This document shows, piece after piece, positions 8,503-17,836 of a stretch of DNA of 32,738 bases. Each line of letters begins with the position of its first letter. The first letter of the stretch is position 1. Made by a program: the position numbers and the translations under genes. Source of the DNA: Limisphaerales bacterium (GTDB taxonomy: Bacteria; Verrucomicrobiota; Verrucomicrobiia; Limisphaerales; AAA164-E04); the NCBI GenBank assembly GCA_024761205.1, contig JAMASS010000048.1, forward strand, positions 1 to 32,738, in the 5' to 3' direction. A model generated the notes under the pieces. It saw only the letters and a list, made by a program, of their open reading frames with translations, made no database searches and was not told where the DNA came from.

Positions 8503-9189
8503 TTAAGCGCTAATACCTCGATCATCCACCAAACTAATCTTCATTCCTTCGTGAAGATCACGAAGTCGGCGGACACAAGTATTCACTTTATTGGCAGTCT
8601 GGAACTGCGCCTGAAATGAAACTTCAACCAGTTTCTCAGTCTCGTCGAAACGCCGCAGGCGAACATTATGAGCATGGCCTCCAATGACCTCCAACACCCG
8701 AGGCAAGGCCAACTCATCGCTGCGGATGCCAGAGATCGTCACATACAGATTTGCCTCCGGCTCTTTATCTCGAACAAACTTGCGGGCTGCCAAAACCACG
8801 GCCATCACCGCAAATGCGATGATCGTAATCAAGGGCTGATTCGCGCCCATCCCCAGACCAATCGCAATGGCCAGAAACAAGTAACTCAACTCCTCCGGTT
8901 CCTTGATAGCTGCACGAAATCGAATAATGGACAAAGCTCCCACCAAGCCGAGAGACAGCGCCAGTGATGATTTCACGATGGTAATGATCAACATAGTGGT
9001 CATCGACAGAAGAACAAAATTCCTTCCAAAGATCTCTCGATTTGAAAGCGAATTCCCAAACCGAATGTAGATACGGCTCAAGATGAACGACAACACCGCA
9101 GCCAACAGAAAATTAATCAAGAAACCAACAATGCCGATCTCCGCATTTTGAGCAGCAAAGAACTCCAAGAGGGATTGATTTTTTTCCAT
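8503..9189 (-). CDS. DUF4956 integral membrane protein
   Basis: A 228-residue protein with an N-terminal membrane half and a soluble C-terminal half. Hydrophobic helices lie at about 19-40, 56-75, 76-95 and 101-135. The family signature SLALSLGLVGALSIIRFR followed by AAIKEPEELSYLFLAIAIGL is very clear. The C-terminal part (from about residue 145) is an alpha/beta domain of the kind seen in this family. The function is not established. DUF4956 proteins often neighbour VTC-domain and CotH genes, and here it is the first gene of that three-gene minus operon. A 15-base palindrome and a TATAAG box lie upstream. No strong ribosome site is seen before the ATG. Confidence 0.87.
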   Translation of the reverse strand: MEKNQSLLEFFAAQNAEIGIVGFLINFLLAAVLSFILSRIYIRFGNSLSNREIFGRNFVLLSMTTMLIITIVKSSLALSLGLVGALSIIRFRAAIKEPEELSYLFLAIAIGLGMGANQPLITIIAFAVMAVVLAARKFVRDKEPEANLYVTISGIRSDELALPRVLEVIGGHAHNVRLRRFDETEKLVEVSFQAQFQTANKVNTCVRRLRDLHEGMKISLVDDRGISA

Positions 9190-9263
9190 TCGACTAGTTC
9201 TAAAATAAAGCTTTCGTGTCCAGAGAAGGCTAGAGCCTTATACCAGAGGCGCACATAAGTTGC

Positions 9264-9278
9264 CATTTGTTACAAATG
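9264..9278. promoter_or_regulatory. Perfect 15-base palindrome, possible operator
   Basis: CATTTGT-T-ACAAATG is a perfect 7+7 inverted repeat around one base, 75 bases upstream of the DUF4956 start. On the minus strand a TATAAG sequence (about 9237-9242) lies between it and the gene, so the palindrome would sit near or just upstream of a -35 position. That is suitable for a dimeric repressor or activator. No matching regulator gene is in the window. Confidence 0.35.
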
Positions 9279-9356
9279 CGTGACGTCGCTTTCTCAACTC
9301 AAGACACCGGCCCTCTCCCATAGGCCGATTCCGTGCCAGCCCGACTCAATCCTCTC

Positions 9357-10132
9357 CTAAAACAAAGCCAACGCACCATCCACATGGATATTCTGTCCCG
9401 TAACAAAAAAAGTCGATTCACTGCAAAGATAGACAATCGTTGACGCCATATCATCCGGCCCCCCTCCAACACCCGACCGGTACTGTTGAGAGATAGGCGT
9501 CTTTCCACCCCCGTGGCTCCTTCTCATAGCGTTTGACCGGTATTCACCGGGGGAGAAATCATATTGACCATAATGCCAAACGACACCAACTCACGGACCA
9601 TACTCCGTGACCAACCGTTCTACCGCCCTTGGCGCCACATAGACGCTGAAGTTTGAAACTCCCAAGTGAGAAACTTCGGAACCAATATTAATGATCCTCC
9701 CCCCCAATTCTCCTTCATCTCCGGCAAACACGCACGGGTCAGTAGATAGAGGCTTGTGACAAAGAAATCCAACATGGACTGATTAGAAGCCCCAATCATG
9801 CTCCTCGATCAGCTTGTGAAGTTGGATCGCAGGTGGCATTCAGCACGAGCAAATCCACTGTGCCGATTTGGCTCGAAATTTTGCCATAGGAATCCGGTCC
9901 ACCTCGGATTCGTCCGTGACATTGCCCCGAACCAGAACGCCCTCACAGCCATACAACCCGATACTCAGCAAATGCGCTCTCCACCTTCGCCTAGTCATTA
10001 ACAATAGTTCAAGCGCCACTTTTTCGCGTCGACGTGTCCCAAAGCCAGAGCCATCGCCCATCCCAAGCCCTTATTACTTCCCGTTACCAAAGCAACATGG
10101 CCGTCCCAAGAAAAAGGATGCAATTTACTCAT
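9357..10132 (-). pseudogene. Short-chain dehydrogenase/reductase pseudogene
   Basis: The minus-strand start at 10132 opens VALVTGSNKGLGWAMALALG, the Rossmann TGxxxGxG nucleotide site of a classical SDR. The frame then stops after LNYC (near 10010). Later pieces appear in other frames: a strand with GRIINIGSEVSHLGVSNF, the active-site region reading SVYVAPRAVERL (where YxxxK is expected; the Lys is replaced), VNMISPPVNTG, and the C-terminal end DDMASTIVYLCSESTFFVTG then QNIHVDGALALF with its stop at 9357. Several frame changes plus the missing catalytic lysine make it a clear pseudogene. The C-terminal motif (TGQ-IHVDGA) is FabG-like. Confidence 0.85.
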
Positions 10133-10189
10133 AGCAGTCAACACGTCAATTCCAAAACGGAACCGCAGAGAATGGCAGGAAGGCTCCGA

Positions 10190-11626
10190 TCAGGCCAAGA
10201 TTCCTTGCACCACCTGACCGTGAACATCCGTAAGCCGCATATCACGCCCACTGAAACGAACGGTCAATCGGGTGTGATCGATCCCCAACAAATGCAGCAT
10301 GGTGGCGTGAAGATCATAAATCTCGACTCGATTTTCGACAGTCTTGTAACCGTATTCATCAGTAGCACCATAGGCCATGCCACCCTTGATGCCGCCGCCG
10401 GCGAGCCAAATGGAAAAGCCAAAGGGATTGTGGTCGCGGCCGTCGACGCCCTGGGAAAACGGCGTGCGGCCAAATTCGCCACACCAGATGACTAAGGTTT
10501 CATCCAACAAACCTCGCCCTCGCAGATCGGCCAACAAAGCGCCAATGGGCTGATCCACGGCACGGGCATTGTTAGTGTGCCCGCCCAGCAGATCCGAATG
10601 TTGATCCCAGCGATCAGCTCCCACGTTGGGACACGTCAATTCAACAAAACGGACGCCTCGTTCCACCAACCGTCTCGCCAGGAGGCATTCGGTTCCGAAA
10701 ACCTGGGTCGGTTTATAGTTGGACTCCAATCCATACATCCGGCGCATTTGATCTGATTCCTGGTCGAGAGCCATCAGTTCCGGTACATCCGACTGCATGC
10801 GAAAGGCCAATTCGTAGTTCGAAATCGCCGACTCCACAGCACCAGCGCGCCCCAACTCGTTGAGCGAGCTTTGATCCAGCGCCTGCAACAGGCTCAGCTT
10901 ATTTTGCTGTAACTTGGCACTCTTCTCTTGAGGGTTGATATTGGCCACCGGCGGATCGGAGTGGCGAAACATCGAGCCCTGAAAAGTAGCAGGCAGAAAT
11001 CCGCTGGAGAAATTATCGAGACCGCCAGGAGGCGTCAACCCCCCATTCAAGACGATAAATCCAGGCAAATTCTCGTTTTCAGTTCCCAACCCATAAGTCA
11101 CCCAAGCACCAGCACTCGGGCGACCGGACAAACCCAATCCGGTATGCAAGAAGTAGTTTCCATTTGTGTGCTCCGAAAACTCAGACACCATGGATCGAAT
11201 CACACACAACTCATCCGCTTGCTTTGCCACATGCGGAAAGAGATCGCTGATCTCAACCCCACTCTGGCCATACTTTCTGAACTTCCAATGACTACCGAAG
11301 GTGTTGCCGTTGTTGTTAAACTGAGTCGGCTCCATCTTCATCCCAAACGGTTTTCCGTGCTCAACCGTCAGGCGAGGCTTCGGATCAAAGGTGTCCATCT
11401 GCGCTGGACCGCCGTCCATGTACAGCATGATGACCTGCTTAGCTTTCGGCTGGTAGTGCGGTGATTTGGCCGCTAGCGGGTTTGCGACTCTCGAGGTTCG
11501 GTTCGCTCCAACCGCGCGCGCCTTCGCACCCTGCATCAGCGCCAACAGGGCGATGCTTCCGAATCCGTTCGAACACCGGGAAAGCATTTCCCGGCGGCTT
11601 ATCAGCTGATCAAATCGTGTCCTCAC
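10190..11626 (-). CDS. DUF1501 domain protein, Tat-exported
   Basis: A 478-residue protein starting with GTG at 11626, four bases below the stop of the PSD1-type gene, so the two are co-transcribed and probably translationally coupled. The N-terminus has a twin-arginine-like signal (ISRREMLSRCSNGFGSIALLALM). DUF1501 landmarks follow: QVIMLYMDGGPAQMDTFDPK, HTNGNYFLHTGLG, ERGVRFVELTCPN, WDQHSDL, and near the C-terminus LVIWCGEFGRTPF and GRDHNPFGFSIWLAGGG. The fold is related to alkaline phosphatases and sulfatases. The activity is not established, though the pair with DUF1549/DUF1553 proteins is one of the most repeated gene pairs in planctomycetes and verrucomicrobia and is often linked to polysaccharide use. 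Confidence 0.93.
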   Translation of the reverse strand: MRTRFDQLISRREMLSRCSNGFGSIALLALMQGAKARAVGANRTSRVANPLAAKSPHYQPKAKQVIMLYMDGGPAQMDTFDPKPRLTVEHGKPFGMKMEPTQFNNNGNTFGSHWKFRKYGQSGVEISDLFPHVAKQADELCVIRSMVSEFSEHTNGNYFLHTGLGLSGRPSAGAWVTYGLGTENENLPGFIVLNGGLTPPGGLDNFSSGFLPATFQGSMFRHSDPPVANINPQEKSAKLQQNKLSLLQALDQSSLNELGRAGAVESAISNYELAFRMQSDVPELMALDQESDQMRRMYGLESNYKPTQVFGTECLLARRLVERGVRFVELTCPNVGADRWDQHSDLLGGHTNNARAVDQPIGALLADLRGRGLLDETLVIWCGEFGRTPFSQGVDGRDHNPFGFSIWLAGGGIKGGMAYGATDEYGYKTVENRVEIYDLHATMLHLLGIDHTRLTVRFSGRDMRLTDVHGQVVQGILA

Positions 11627-11629
11627 AGA

Positions 11630-14600
11630 CTAATCAAGAAAGATGAATTCTTTGACGTTGAATACAACATGACAAAAGTCCGCCCAAATTCGCAAGCTGC
11701 GATCTCCCTCATCCTCTCCATAAATCGTGCCCTGAGACTCGATGAAATCGAGCGCATTGCGGCTCTCCTCTCGGGACGGCTTTCGTCCTAGGGCAGTGTA
11801 ATAGATTTGGGAGATCCGATCCCTCGGCGCCATCTCAGGAGACGCTGCCAACAGCTTCTCCGCCCAACGCTGCGCCTGATGGATCACCAACGGATCGTTC
11901 ATCAAAATCAAGGCCTGAGCCGGCACATTGGAAACTGACCGCTTACCAATGGTTGTGTGGGGAATCGGCGTGTCAAACGCAAGCATCGTTGGGGACAGGA
12001 AGTTCCGCCGCACCTCCTGATAGACCGTCCTGCGGTGTTCGCCATCCAATGGACCATTCCGCCCCGGCCGCCCGCGTCCGGTCATGAACGGCGTCAGATG
12101 AACCGGAACCGGCTCGCCAAACTGCTTCAAATCGAGATCATCGGATACCGCGAGGACCGCATCGCGAATCGCTTCTCCCTCCAAACGCCGTACAGGCATC
12201 TTATGGAACCACCGATTGTCCGGATCCCTTTCAGCATAGTAAGGGTCTGCTTCAGAGGCCATCTGATAGGTGGCCGATGTGACGAGCAATCGTATCAGTC
12301 GCTTGGTGGACCACTCGCCCTCGGTGACAAACCAATGGGCCAGCCAATCCAATAACTCGGGATGAGTCGGCTCCTGCCCAAGGACACCAAAATTATCCGG
12401 CGTCAAAACAATGCCCCGGCCAAACACATAGTGCCAAACTCGATTCACATACACTCGAGCCGTCAACGGATTCTCCGCATCCACAATATGCTCCGCCAAC
12501 TCCAGTCGACCAGAACCGCCCTCGCCCAGCGATTCAACCAAGCCCAACGCCTCAAGAGGCCCCCTCGGCGCCACCTCACCCCGCATCCTCGGATTCCCGC
12601 GCAACCAAACCACCTGATCCACGCCGGATCCCTCCGTCATCGAAAGCACCAACTCCGGTGCCTTGACCTGATCCGCCAACGCAACATACTCAGTTTGAGC
12701 ACGTTTGAACAAGTCACTGTCTTCCGATCCAAACAACAATTCGTTTTCGGCCAACCAATTTAACCAGCGGAGATCATCCGCAGACAGGGCGGGCCGTTCG
12801 TCTAACGATTCCCCCGCGTCGGGTTCATCACAAGAGCTCCATTTCTCCAGGAGCACAAGCGTCTTCTGCTCGCAAGCATCCAAGAACTCAGCCAAGTTTT
12901 CAGGCGCTTCAACGATGCGCGGCAGATAATCACCACTCACAGACGGCGGTGGCAGCAGAGATGACTCGGACGAGGCGACCACTCGCGAAATAGAAAACCA
13001 ACCGTCTGCCTCATACTGAAAACGACCACCAGCCAAATCCCCTGGCGTCGTGTCCTTGATCTCCAGATACGCCTCATGCCCTCGCCACCTGTCCAAGTCA
13101 AAGGTCACCCAACGCTGGTCGGTGTGTTCGAGCTGTTTCTTCAATCCACCATAGATCGGTGACCGGATCAGGTTGAAATTTTCGATGACCACATTGATGC
13201 GACTGCTTTCCCCGGCGGCGAGCACGTGAAGATACCGCTCGTCAACCTCGAACGTCGGAGAGCGCAAGCTCCCCTGAAGACGCCTGGAGAACCGAGCACT
13301 ATGAATAGACAGCAAAGCCTCCACAGAAGCCTCGGCACGCGCACCCGAGAGCAATAGCTCACCTACCTCGGTCTGCGCATCCGCCAAGGCGGGCCCATCA
13401 AAGAACCACCCATCAAATCCGTCCTCAGAAACGTCGGCCATCACCACACCCTTGATTTCATTGCTATCGGCTCGCGATGCAAAATACTTCTTGCCTAGGA
13501 CCTCCCAATGATCTTTGAAACTTGCTACATCCGCCTGCCCCTCAAGGTCAGCAAGCCGAGTCAACACAAACAAAGGGTGACGCTCCCCGTCAGAACGCGC
13601 CTCATCTAACGCCTCGACCCAATGTAGCAATACCGCCTCGTCGAGATCTTTGGCCGCCGCCACGACACTGATACTCTCCAGAGAAGGCAACAACTGATTC
13701 CCGACCCCAAACAGACGCTGCCGTTGGCTAAAAACAAAATGATCAGCCTCTACATACCCCCAGCCACCGGTCGCCTCATCCTTCACTTCAATACGCGCCT
13801 CTCGCCCATGGAGCACTCGCACGTCGAAGCACGCCGGTTGGAATCGGTTATTCTGCTTCCCAGTGGCCGTTCTGACAGCACTGCCGTCAACCAGCAGATT
13901 CACCGTGGTGCGTCGCCGGTCCGCACCGCCGGAGATCAGGAAGTGAATATAATCGCGATCAATTGTAAACGGAGCACTCACCAATCGGCCACGCTCTTTC
14001 TTCCCCTCATCAGTCCCGCCAGGATTTGAACTCGCAAATCCCCGCCCCAGCATGCCCTCGGAAGTCACCTCATCACGGTTCTCAAGCCGCCCGAATGAGT
14101 CACCGCTGAAGGCATCGCCCTTACCTTCCCAGCGATCGTTTGCGGCAGTCTCGAAGTCCTCAAAAAGAACATCCGGCAGCGAAACTGTCGCATCCGCCTC
14201 GGCAACCTCCGCCCCGGACAGCAATCCTAGCCCCGCCTCAATATATTCGGCAAGTAACGCTCCACTTTTCAGCCAAGTAGAGGCCGCCACCTTTCGGACC
14301 GCTTGCTGCTTGGCCTTCAACTGTCTGCTCGCTCGGCTCCATGTCTCCGGCGCGTTGACCGCGCCTTCATGGTAACGAGAGCTGCTCAAGATACCGTATA
14401 GCGAGTAAAAATCCTTCGTCGAAATGGCATCGAATTTATGGTCGTGGCAGCGAGCGCACGAAACAGTCATGCCTAAAAATGTTTTCGAGAGAACATCGAT
14501 CTGATTATCGAGCACTTCGAGCTGATTCATCTCAATATCTACCGGAGAATGAACCTGCTGCCCCAGCCAGTAAAAACCGGTACCCACTAGGGATTCATTC

Positions 14601-15580
14601 ATGCCGTTCTCGGGATTTCGGCGAGGGATATCTAGGAGGTCTCCCGCGATATGTTCCTTGACCACCAGATCATAAGGAACATCTTGGTTGAAAGCCCGTA
14701 TCATGTAATCCCGATACCGCCACGCATTCGGAATCGCGTAATCAAACTCGTGTCCCATCGTCTCAGCGTATCGGACCAAGTCCAACCAATGCCGCGACCA
14801 TCGTTCTCCAAATTGGGGGGACGCCAACAGTTCATCCACGACTCGTTCATAAGCTTGTCGATGGAGGTCAGCCTCAAATGCGTCAATTTCATCCGGAGCC
14901 GGCGCAAGCCCTCTCAGCAGATAAGACAAGCGGCGGATCAGCGACCGCTTGGACGCAGACGAAGCCGGCGCAAGCCCTTCACCCTCCAACCGGTGCAGCA
15001 CGAAGGCATCCACCGGATTCTTCACCCATTGGGACGCTTTCACTAGCGGCGGTGTTACTTTCTTGACTGGCTGCCACGCCCAATGACTCGCCTTGCGCGC
15101 TTGGAGATCAAAGGCTGCCTTCATCCCCTCGGAGATGGGAGGCGCTTCATCCGGCCAAGGTAAGCCCATGGAGACCCACTTCTCGAAGTCCGCGATCTCT
15201 TGATCCGATAACTTCGATTTCGGCGGCATCTGAAGATCGATGTTTTGATACCGGATCGCCTCAATGAAAAGACTCTCCTCAGATTTCTCGGGGGTGGCGA
15301 CCGGCCCGGAATCGCCTCCGTTCAAAAAGCCATTTCTCGAATCCAGCAGCAGACCTCCTTTGAGCTTGTCTGCCTGGTGGCTATGGCAGTCAAAACATCG
15401 CTTTGCTAAGACCGGCCGAATCTTGCGCTCGAAGAATTCAATGTCTGCGGATGCCGCCGACAAACCGCGAATGCCCGCCCAGCCGATTACCGTCAAAGCG
15501 AGCCCACTCAAAAAGAAAGACCGGTTCGCCAAGCCGCCACTTACCAAGTGCCCTGATACATGAGACCGTTTCATTATCAT
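11630..15580 (-). CDS. PSCyt1-DUF1549-DUF1553 (PSD1) protein with internal beta-sandwich inserts
   Basis: A 1316-residue exported protein; the ATG at 15580 has GCGGAA upstream, and an ATG at 15574 is possible. A signal peptide covers about residues 20-44. A PSCyt1 cytochrome-like domain holds CFDCH (62-66) and LQMPP (116-120), the latter a likely distal methionine. DUF1549 spans about 185-395 and contains a second haem-type motif, CARCH (375-379). DUF1553 spans about 1060-1300 (VYVNRVWHYVFGRGIV, RRLEGEAIRDAVL, NVPAQALILMNDP). Two concanavalin-like inserts lie between, at about 465-620 (LFEDFETAANDRWEG to EADHFVFSQR) and about 710-870 (DGFDGWFFDGPAL to YEADGWFSIS). Likely periplasmic, with a redox or carbohydrate-linked role; it forms an operon with DUF1501. 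Confidence 0.92.
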   Translation of the reverse strand: MIMKRSHVSGHLVSGGLANRSFFLSGLALTVIGWAGIRGLSAASADIEFFERKIRPVLAKRCFDCHSHQADKLKGGLLLDSRNGFLNGGDSGPVATPEKSEESLFIEAIRYQNIDLQMPPKSKLSDQEIADFEKWVSMGLPWPDEAPPISEGMKAAFDLQARKASHWAWQPVKKVTPPLVKASQWVKNPVDAFVLHRLEGEGLAPASSASKRSLIRRLSYLLRGLAPAPDEIDAFEADLHRQAYERVVDELLASPQFGERWSRHWLDLVRYAETMGHEFDYAIPNAWRYRDYMIRAFNQDVPYDLVVKEHIAGDLLDIPRRNPENGMNESLVGTGFYWLGQQVHSPVDIEMNQLEVLDNQIDVLSKTFLGMTVSCARCHDHKFDAISTKDFYSLYGILSSSRYHEGAVNAPETWSRASRQLKAKQQAVRKVAASTWLKSGALLAEYIEAGLGLLSGAEVAEADATVSLPDVLFEDFETAANDRWEGKGDAFSGDSFGRLENRDEVTSEGMLGRGFASSNPGGTDEGKKERGRLVSAPFTIDRDYIHFLISGGADRRRTTVNLLVDGSAVRTATGKQNNRFQPACFDVRVLHGREARIEVKDEATGGWGYVEADHFVFSQRQRLFGVGNQLLPSLESISVVAAAKDLDEAVLLHWVEALDEARSDGERHPLFVLTRLADLEGQADVASFKDHWEVLGKKYFASRADSNEIKGVVMADVSEDGFDGWFFDGPALADAQTEVGELLLSGARAEASVEALLSIHSARFSRRLQGSLRSPTFEVDERYLHVLAAGESSRINVVIENFNLIRSPIYGGLKKQLEHTDQRWVTFDLDRWRGHEAYLEIKDTTPGDLAGGRFQYEADGWFSISRVVASSESSLLPPPSVSGDYLPRIVEAPENLAEFLDACEQKTLVLLEKWSSCDEPDAGESLDERPALSADDLRWLNWLAENELLFGSEDSDLFKRAQTEYVALADQVKAPELVLSMTEGSGVDQVVWLRGNPRMRGEVAPRGPLEALGLVESLGEGGSGRLELAEHIVDAENPLTARVYVNRVWHYVFGRGIVLTPDNFGVLGQEPTHPELLDWLAHWFVTEGEWSTKRLIRLLVTSATYQMASEADPYYAERDPDNRWFHKMPVRRLEGEAIRDAVLAVSDDLDLKQFGEPVPVHLTPFMTGRGRPGRNGPLDGEHRRTVYQEVRRNFLSPTMLAFDTPIPHTTIGKRSVSNVPAQALILMNDPLVIHQAQRWAEKLLAASPEMAPRDRISQIYYTALGRKPSREESRNALDFIESQGTIYGEDEGDRSLRIWADFCHVVFNVKEFIFLD

Positions 15581-15995
15581 GTATTTCCGCTATGAGTGTA
15601 GGCAATTCCGAGATGCCCGGAAGAAAAAAACGCAAACTTTTGGCCAAAGGCACGGGGCGAGCGACGAAGAATCACCACACTCCAAAATCTGTCGGCATGT
15701 CGCAGCATCCTCTGGAACGCGAAAGCGTCATGGTGTGCAGTTCGCCACTTTTACCCTCTAGAAAATCCCTCTGAACGCAAAGACGCCTTTTTTGAATCAT
15801 GCTCCACAGACCGATATCGTCAGAACGGGTCTTGATACGCACTCAGCATAGATTGGTCAATACTTGAATGAGTTCGGCCGAGTTTCAAACCAAGTCTTGT
15901 GACGATGGTCTAGAAGCAATAGAAGTAGCAGCCGCCGACGGCATCCTTGCCTTCTCAAGCCAACAGCCGGTAATTCTGTTTTCGAATCGATTCAG
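15581..15995. other. Divergent intergenic region
   Basis: A gap of about 415 bases between the divergent PSD1-type gene and the DUF4129 gene. Apart from a repeat-like sequence at 15664-15691 I see no gene. Promoters for both genes should lie here, but I cannot pick convincing boxes. Confidence 0.4.
15664..15691 (+). repeat. Repeat fragment, GAAGAATCACC-CACTCC type
   Basis: ACGAAGAATCACC then ACACTCCAAAATCTG resembles the sequence at 30367-30394 (GCGGTGAAGAATCACCGC, then ACTCCGAGAC). The shared core is GAAGAATCACC-R-CACTCC. Both copies are intergenic, which suggests a second small repeat family. Confidence 0.4.
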
Positions 15996-17543
15996 ATGAT
16001 CAGCCAACACGAGGGTATCAGTCGCCGTCGAATCTCTGAACTTCGCTCCAAAAAGCGGGTCGAGAAAACCAATCTGGATTACCTCGTCACCGTCCTTAGT
16101 CCGCTGCTCATCATGCTGCTCGTTGGCAGCCTGGTTTTCTTTCTCATCCAAGTATTCTATCACAGTGAAATGGTCGGCGGGATTCGTTGGGTCATGTTTT
16201 GGTTTGTCCTAGCCATTGTCCTGGTCACCCGCCTCGGCATCGAACAAAGCTCGGCCCGCGCAGGTGTCTACGGCACCGGACTGGCGGTCGCCACGTGGCT
16301 GTTCTTGATGAGCACCCACCCGGCGTTCCTCCTGGGCATCGTATTCCTTGCGGCCGTTTGGTGGTCCGCTCACCAACTAGTAAAAGACTGCACCTTGATC
16401 GACGACGATCAGGATTCGTCCCACCAAGGGTTGATGCAAAGAGGAACCAAAGAAGCGAAGAAGTCGAAGGACCAGCGGAGCCCCCACAACCCTGGTCGTT
16501 GGGTGCTCTACTTCTCCCTCGCCGCCCTCCCGCTCTTTGGTCTCGGACAATCACTGCTCGAGTCCAAGGCCATTGATACAGAACAACCCGGATTTAATCT
16601 CCTGCTCACCTACCTAGTAGCAGCTTGCGGGCTGCTACTTTCCACCAGTTTCCTTGGCCTCCGGCGATACCTCCGACAACGATCCGTCAAAATGCCAGGT
16701 AATATCGCTGGTTCGTGGATAACATCCGGTGTCATGATCGGCGGCTTTGTTCTCCTGTTTGCGCTGCTAGTGCCGCGCCCCGGAATGGGTGCCGCTTGGT
16801 CGAGTCTCACGAGCCGAATCAATCACTACATCAGGAACGCCAGCGAAATCGCGATGCGCCTTAATCCGCCAGGAACAGGAGACGGTCGAAGCGGCCGGGA
16901 ATCGAATCAAGCGGACGGTGACAGCACATCAGGCGCGGAGCCGTTCGAAGAAAGCCAAAGCGGCCGGGAAAACCAGACCGAGAAAGAAAATCAGGGAGCC
17001 GTCCAAGATCCAAATGCCGCCAAGGAAAGCCGCTCTCGCCAGCAACAATCCACATCAAACCAAGGGCAATCATTGTATCAACTGTTGAAGTGGCTCGTGA
17101 TCCTGATTGCCATGAGCATTTTTGCGATCTTCATCTATTGCCACCGAAAGGTATTCAGCGCCATGACCCAGGCAATCTGGCAAGCCATTGTGGTTTTCTT
17201 CCGAGACCTCTTTATGTCCCCGAGCCCATGTTCATCCAAAAACAAGACGAAGGCCGGGCTCCAGCCAGCGAGGGGCCTCCGATCATTCCGGAACTTTCGA
17301 GACCCTTTCGCCTCGGGCCAGGCGGACCGCTGGCCTCCAGAAGCTTTGATCACGTATTCCTACGAGGCCCTACAATCTTGGGCCAAGGAACGCGGAACAC
17401 CAGAGTCTCCCAACGAGACTCCGATCGAACGATCCCAAACCATCGCCAGCAACCACCCGGAACTCCATCCCTGGGTGAACTCCCTTGGCGAACAGTACAG
17501 TTCGTTGGCCTACGGGAAACGCCTGCCCAAATCAGTAGATTGA
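15996..17543 (+). CDS. DUF4129 membrane protein
   Basis: A 515-residue membrane protein. Four or five helices occupy the N-terminal half (about 32-54, 62-78, 88-105, 108-122, then 165-185, 195-220 and 240-262). A low-complexity polar linker rich in Gln, Ser and Glu spans about 285-355, and one more helix (LLKWLVILIAMSIFAIFIY) lies near 362-382. The C-terminal soluble part carries the DUF4129 signature: ALITYSYEALQSWAKERG, then TPIERSQTIASNHPEL and a final YSSLAYGKRLP (about 445-510). DUF4129 usually ends membrane proteins linked to transglutaminase-like and MoxR/DUF58 gene clusters, none of which is visible here. It could therefore be a member separated from its cluster. Confidence 0.8.
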   Translation: MISQHEGISRRRISELRSKKRVEKTNLDYLVTVLSPLLIMLLVGSLVFFLIQVFYHSEMVGGIRWVMFWFVLAIVLVTRLGIEQSSARAGVYGTGLAVATWLFLMSTHPAFLLGIVFLAAVWWSAHQLVKDCTLIDDDQDSSHQGLMQRGTKEAKKSKDQRSPHNPGRWVLYFSLAALPLFGLGQSLLESKAIDTEQPGFNLLLTYLVAACGLLLSTSFLGLRRYLRQRSVKMPGNIAGSWITSGVMIGGFVLLFALLVPRPGMGAAWSSLTSRINHYIRNASEIAMRLNPPGTGDGRSGRESNQADGDSTSGAEPFEESQSGRENQTEKENQGAVQDPNAAKESRSRQQQSTSNQGQSLYQLLKWLVILIAMSIFAIFIYCHRKVFSAMTQAIWQAIVVFFRDLFMSPSPCSSKNKTKAGLQPARGLRSFRNFRDPFASGQADRWPPEALITYSYEALQSWAKERGTPESPNETPIERSQTIASNHPELHPWVNSLGEQYSSLAYGKRLPKSVD

Positions 17544-17642
17544 GACGCTCTCCAAAGGATTTGGACGACAATATCCCGACCCGTTTCAGGACAGCGGTTA
17601 CGAGCGTGATTATATTAGAAGCGGTAAGCCGATTCCAGAAAA

Positions 17643-17706
17643 GGTGGGGCGAGAGTCTCTCGAGCCACCGTCCTCCGCACAGCACAGCGTAGGGGGCGGA
17701 ACCACC
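17643..17706 (+). repeat. Palindromic 3'-end element, full-length copy
   Basis: A 64-base unit. GGTGG at the left end and CCACC at the right end can pair. The left hairpin has CGAGAG-T-CTCTCG as a perfect stem, and a second weaker hairpin follows (TCCTCCGC to GTAGGGGGCGG). It lies 100 bases after the DUF4129 stop. The same two-hairpin layout appears after infC (30264-30322), with half copies at 23383, 27968 and 28081. Confidence 0.7.
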
Positions 17707-17836
17707 TTCTTCAGCGTCATCGCTCAAGGAAACGCACCCATTCAATGCTTCCAATCACCGTCGGCGATATCGGCTCCGACGGAGGCTCGCCCTGCCTCGC
17801 TACGCTTAATCGCAATCTCGGTTAGCCACTATGACC

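Noticed and set aside
10928-11464. 178-codon plus frame inside the DUF1501 gene
   Set aside because: Antisense shadow of DUF1501; the translation shows no domain.
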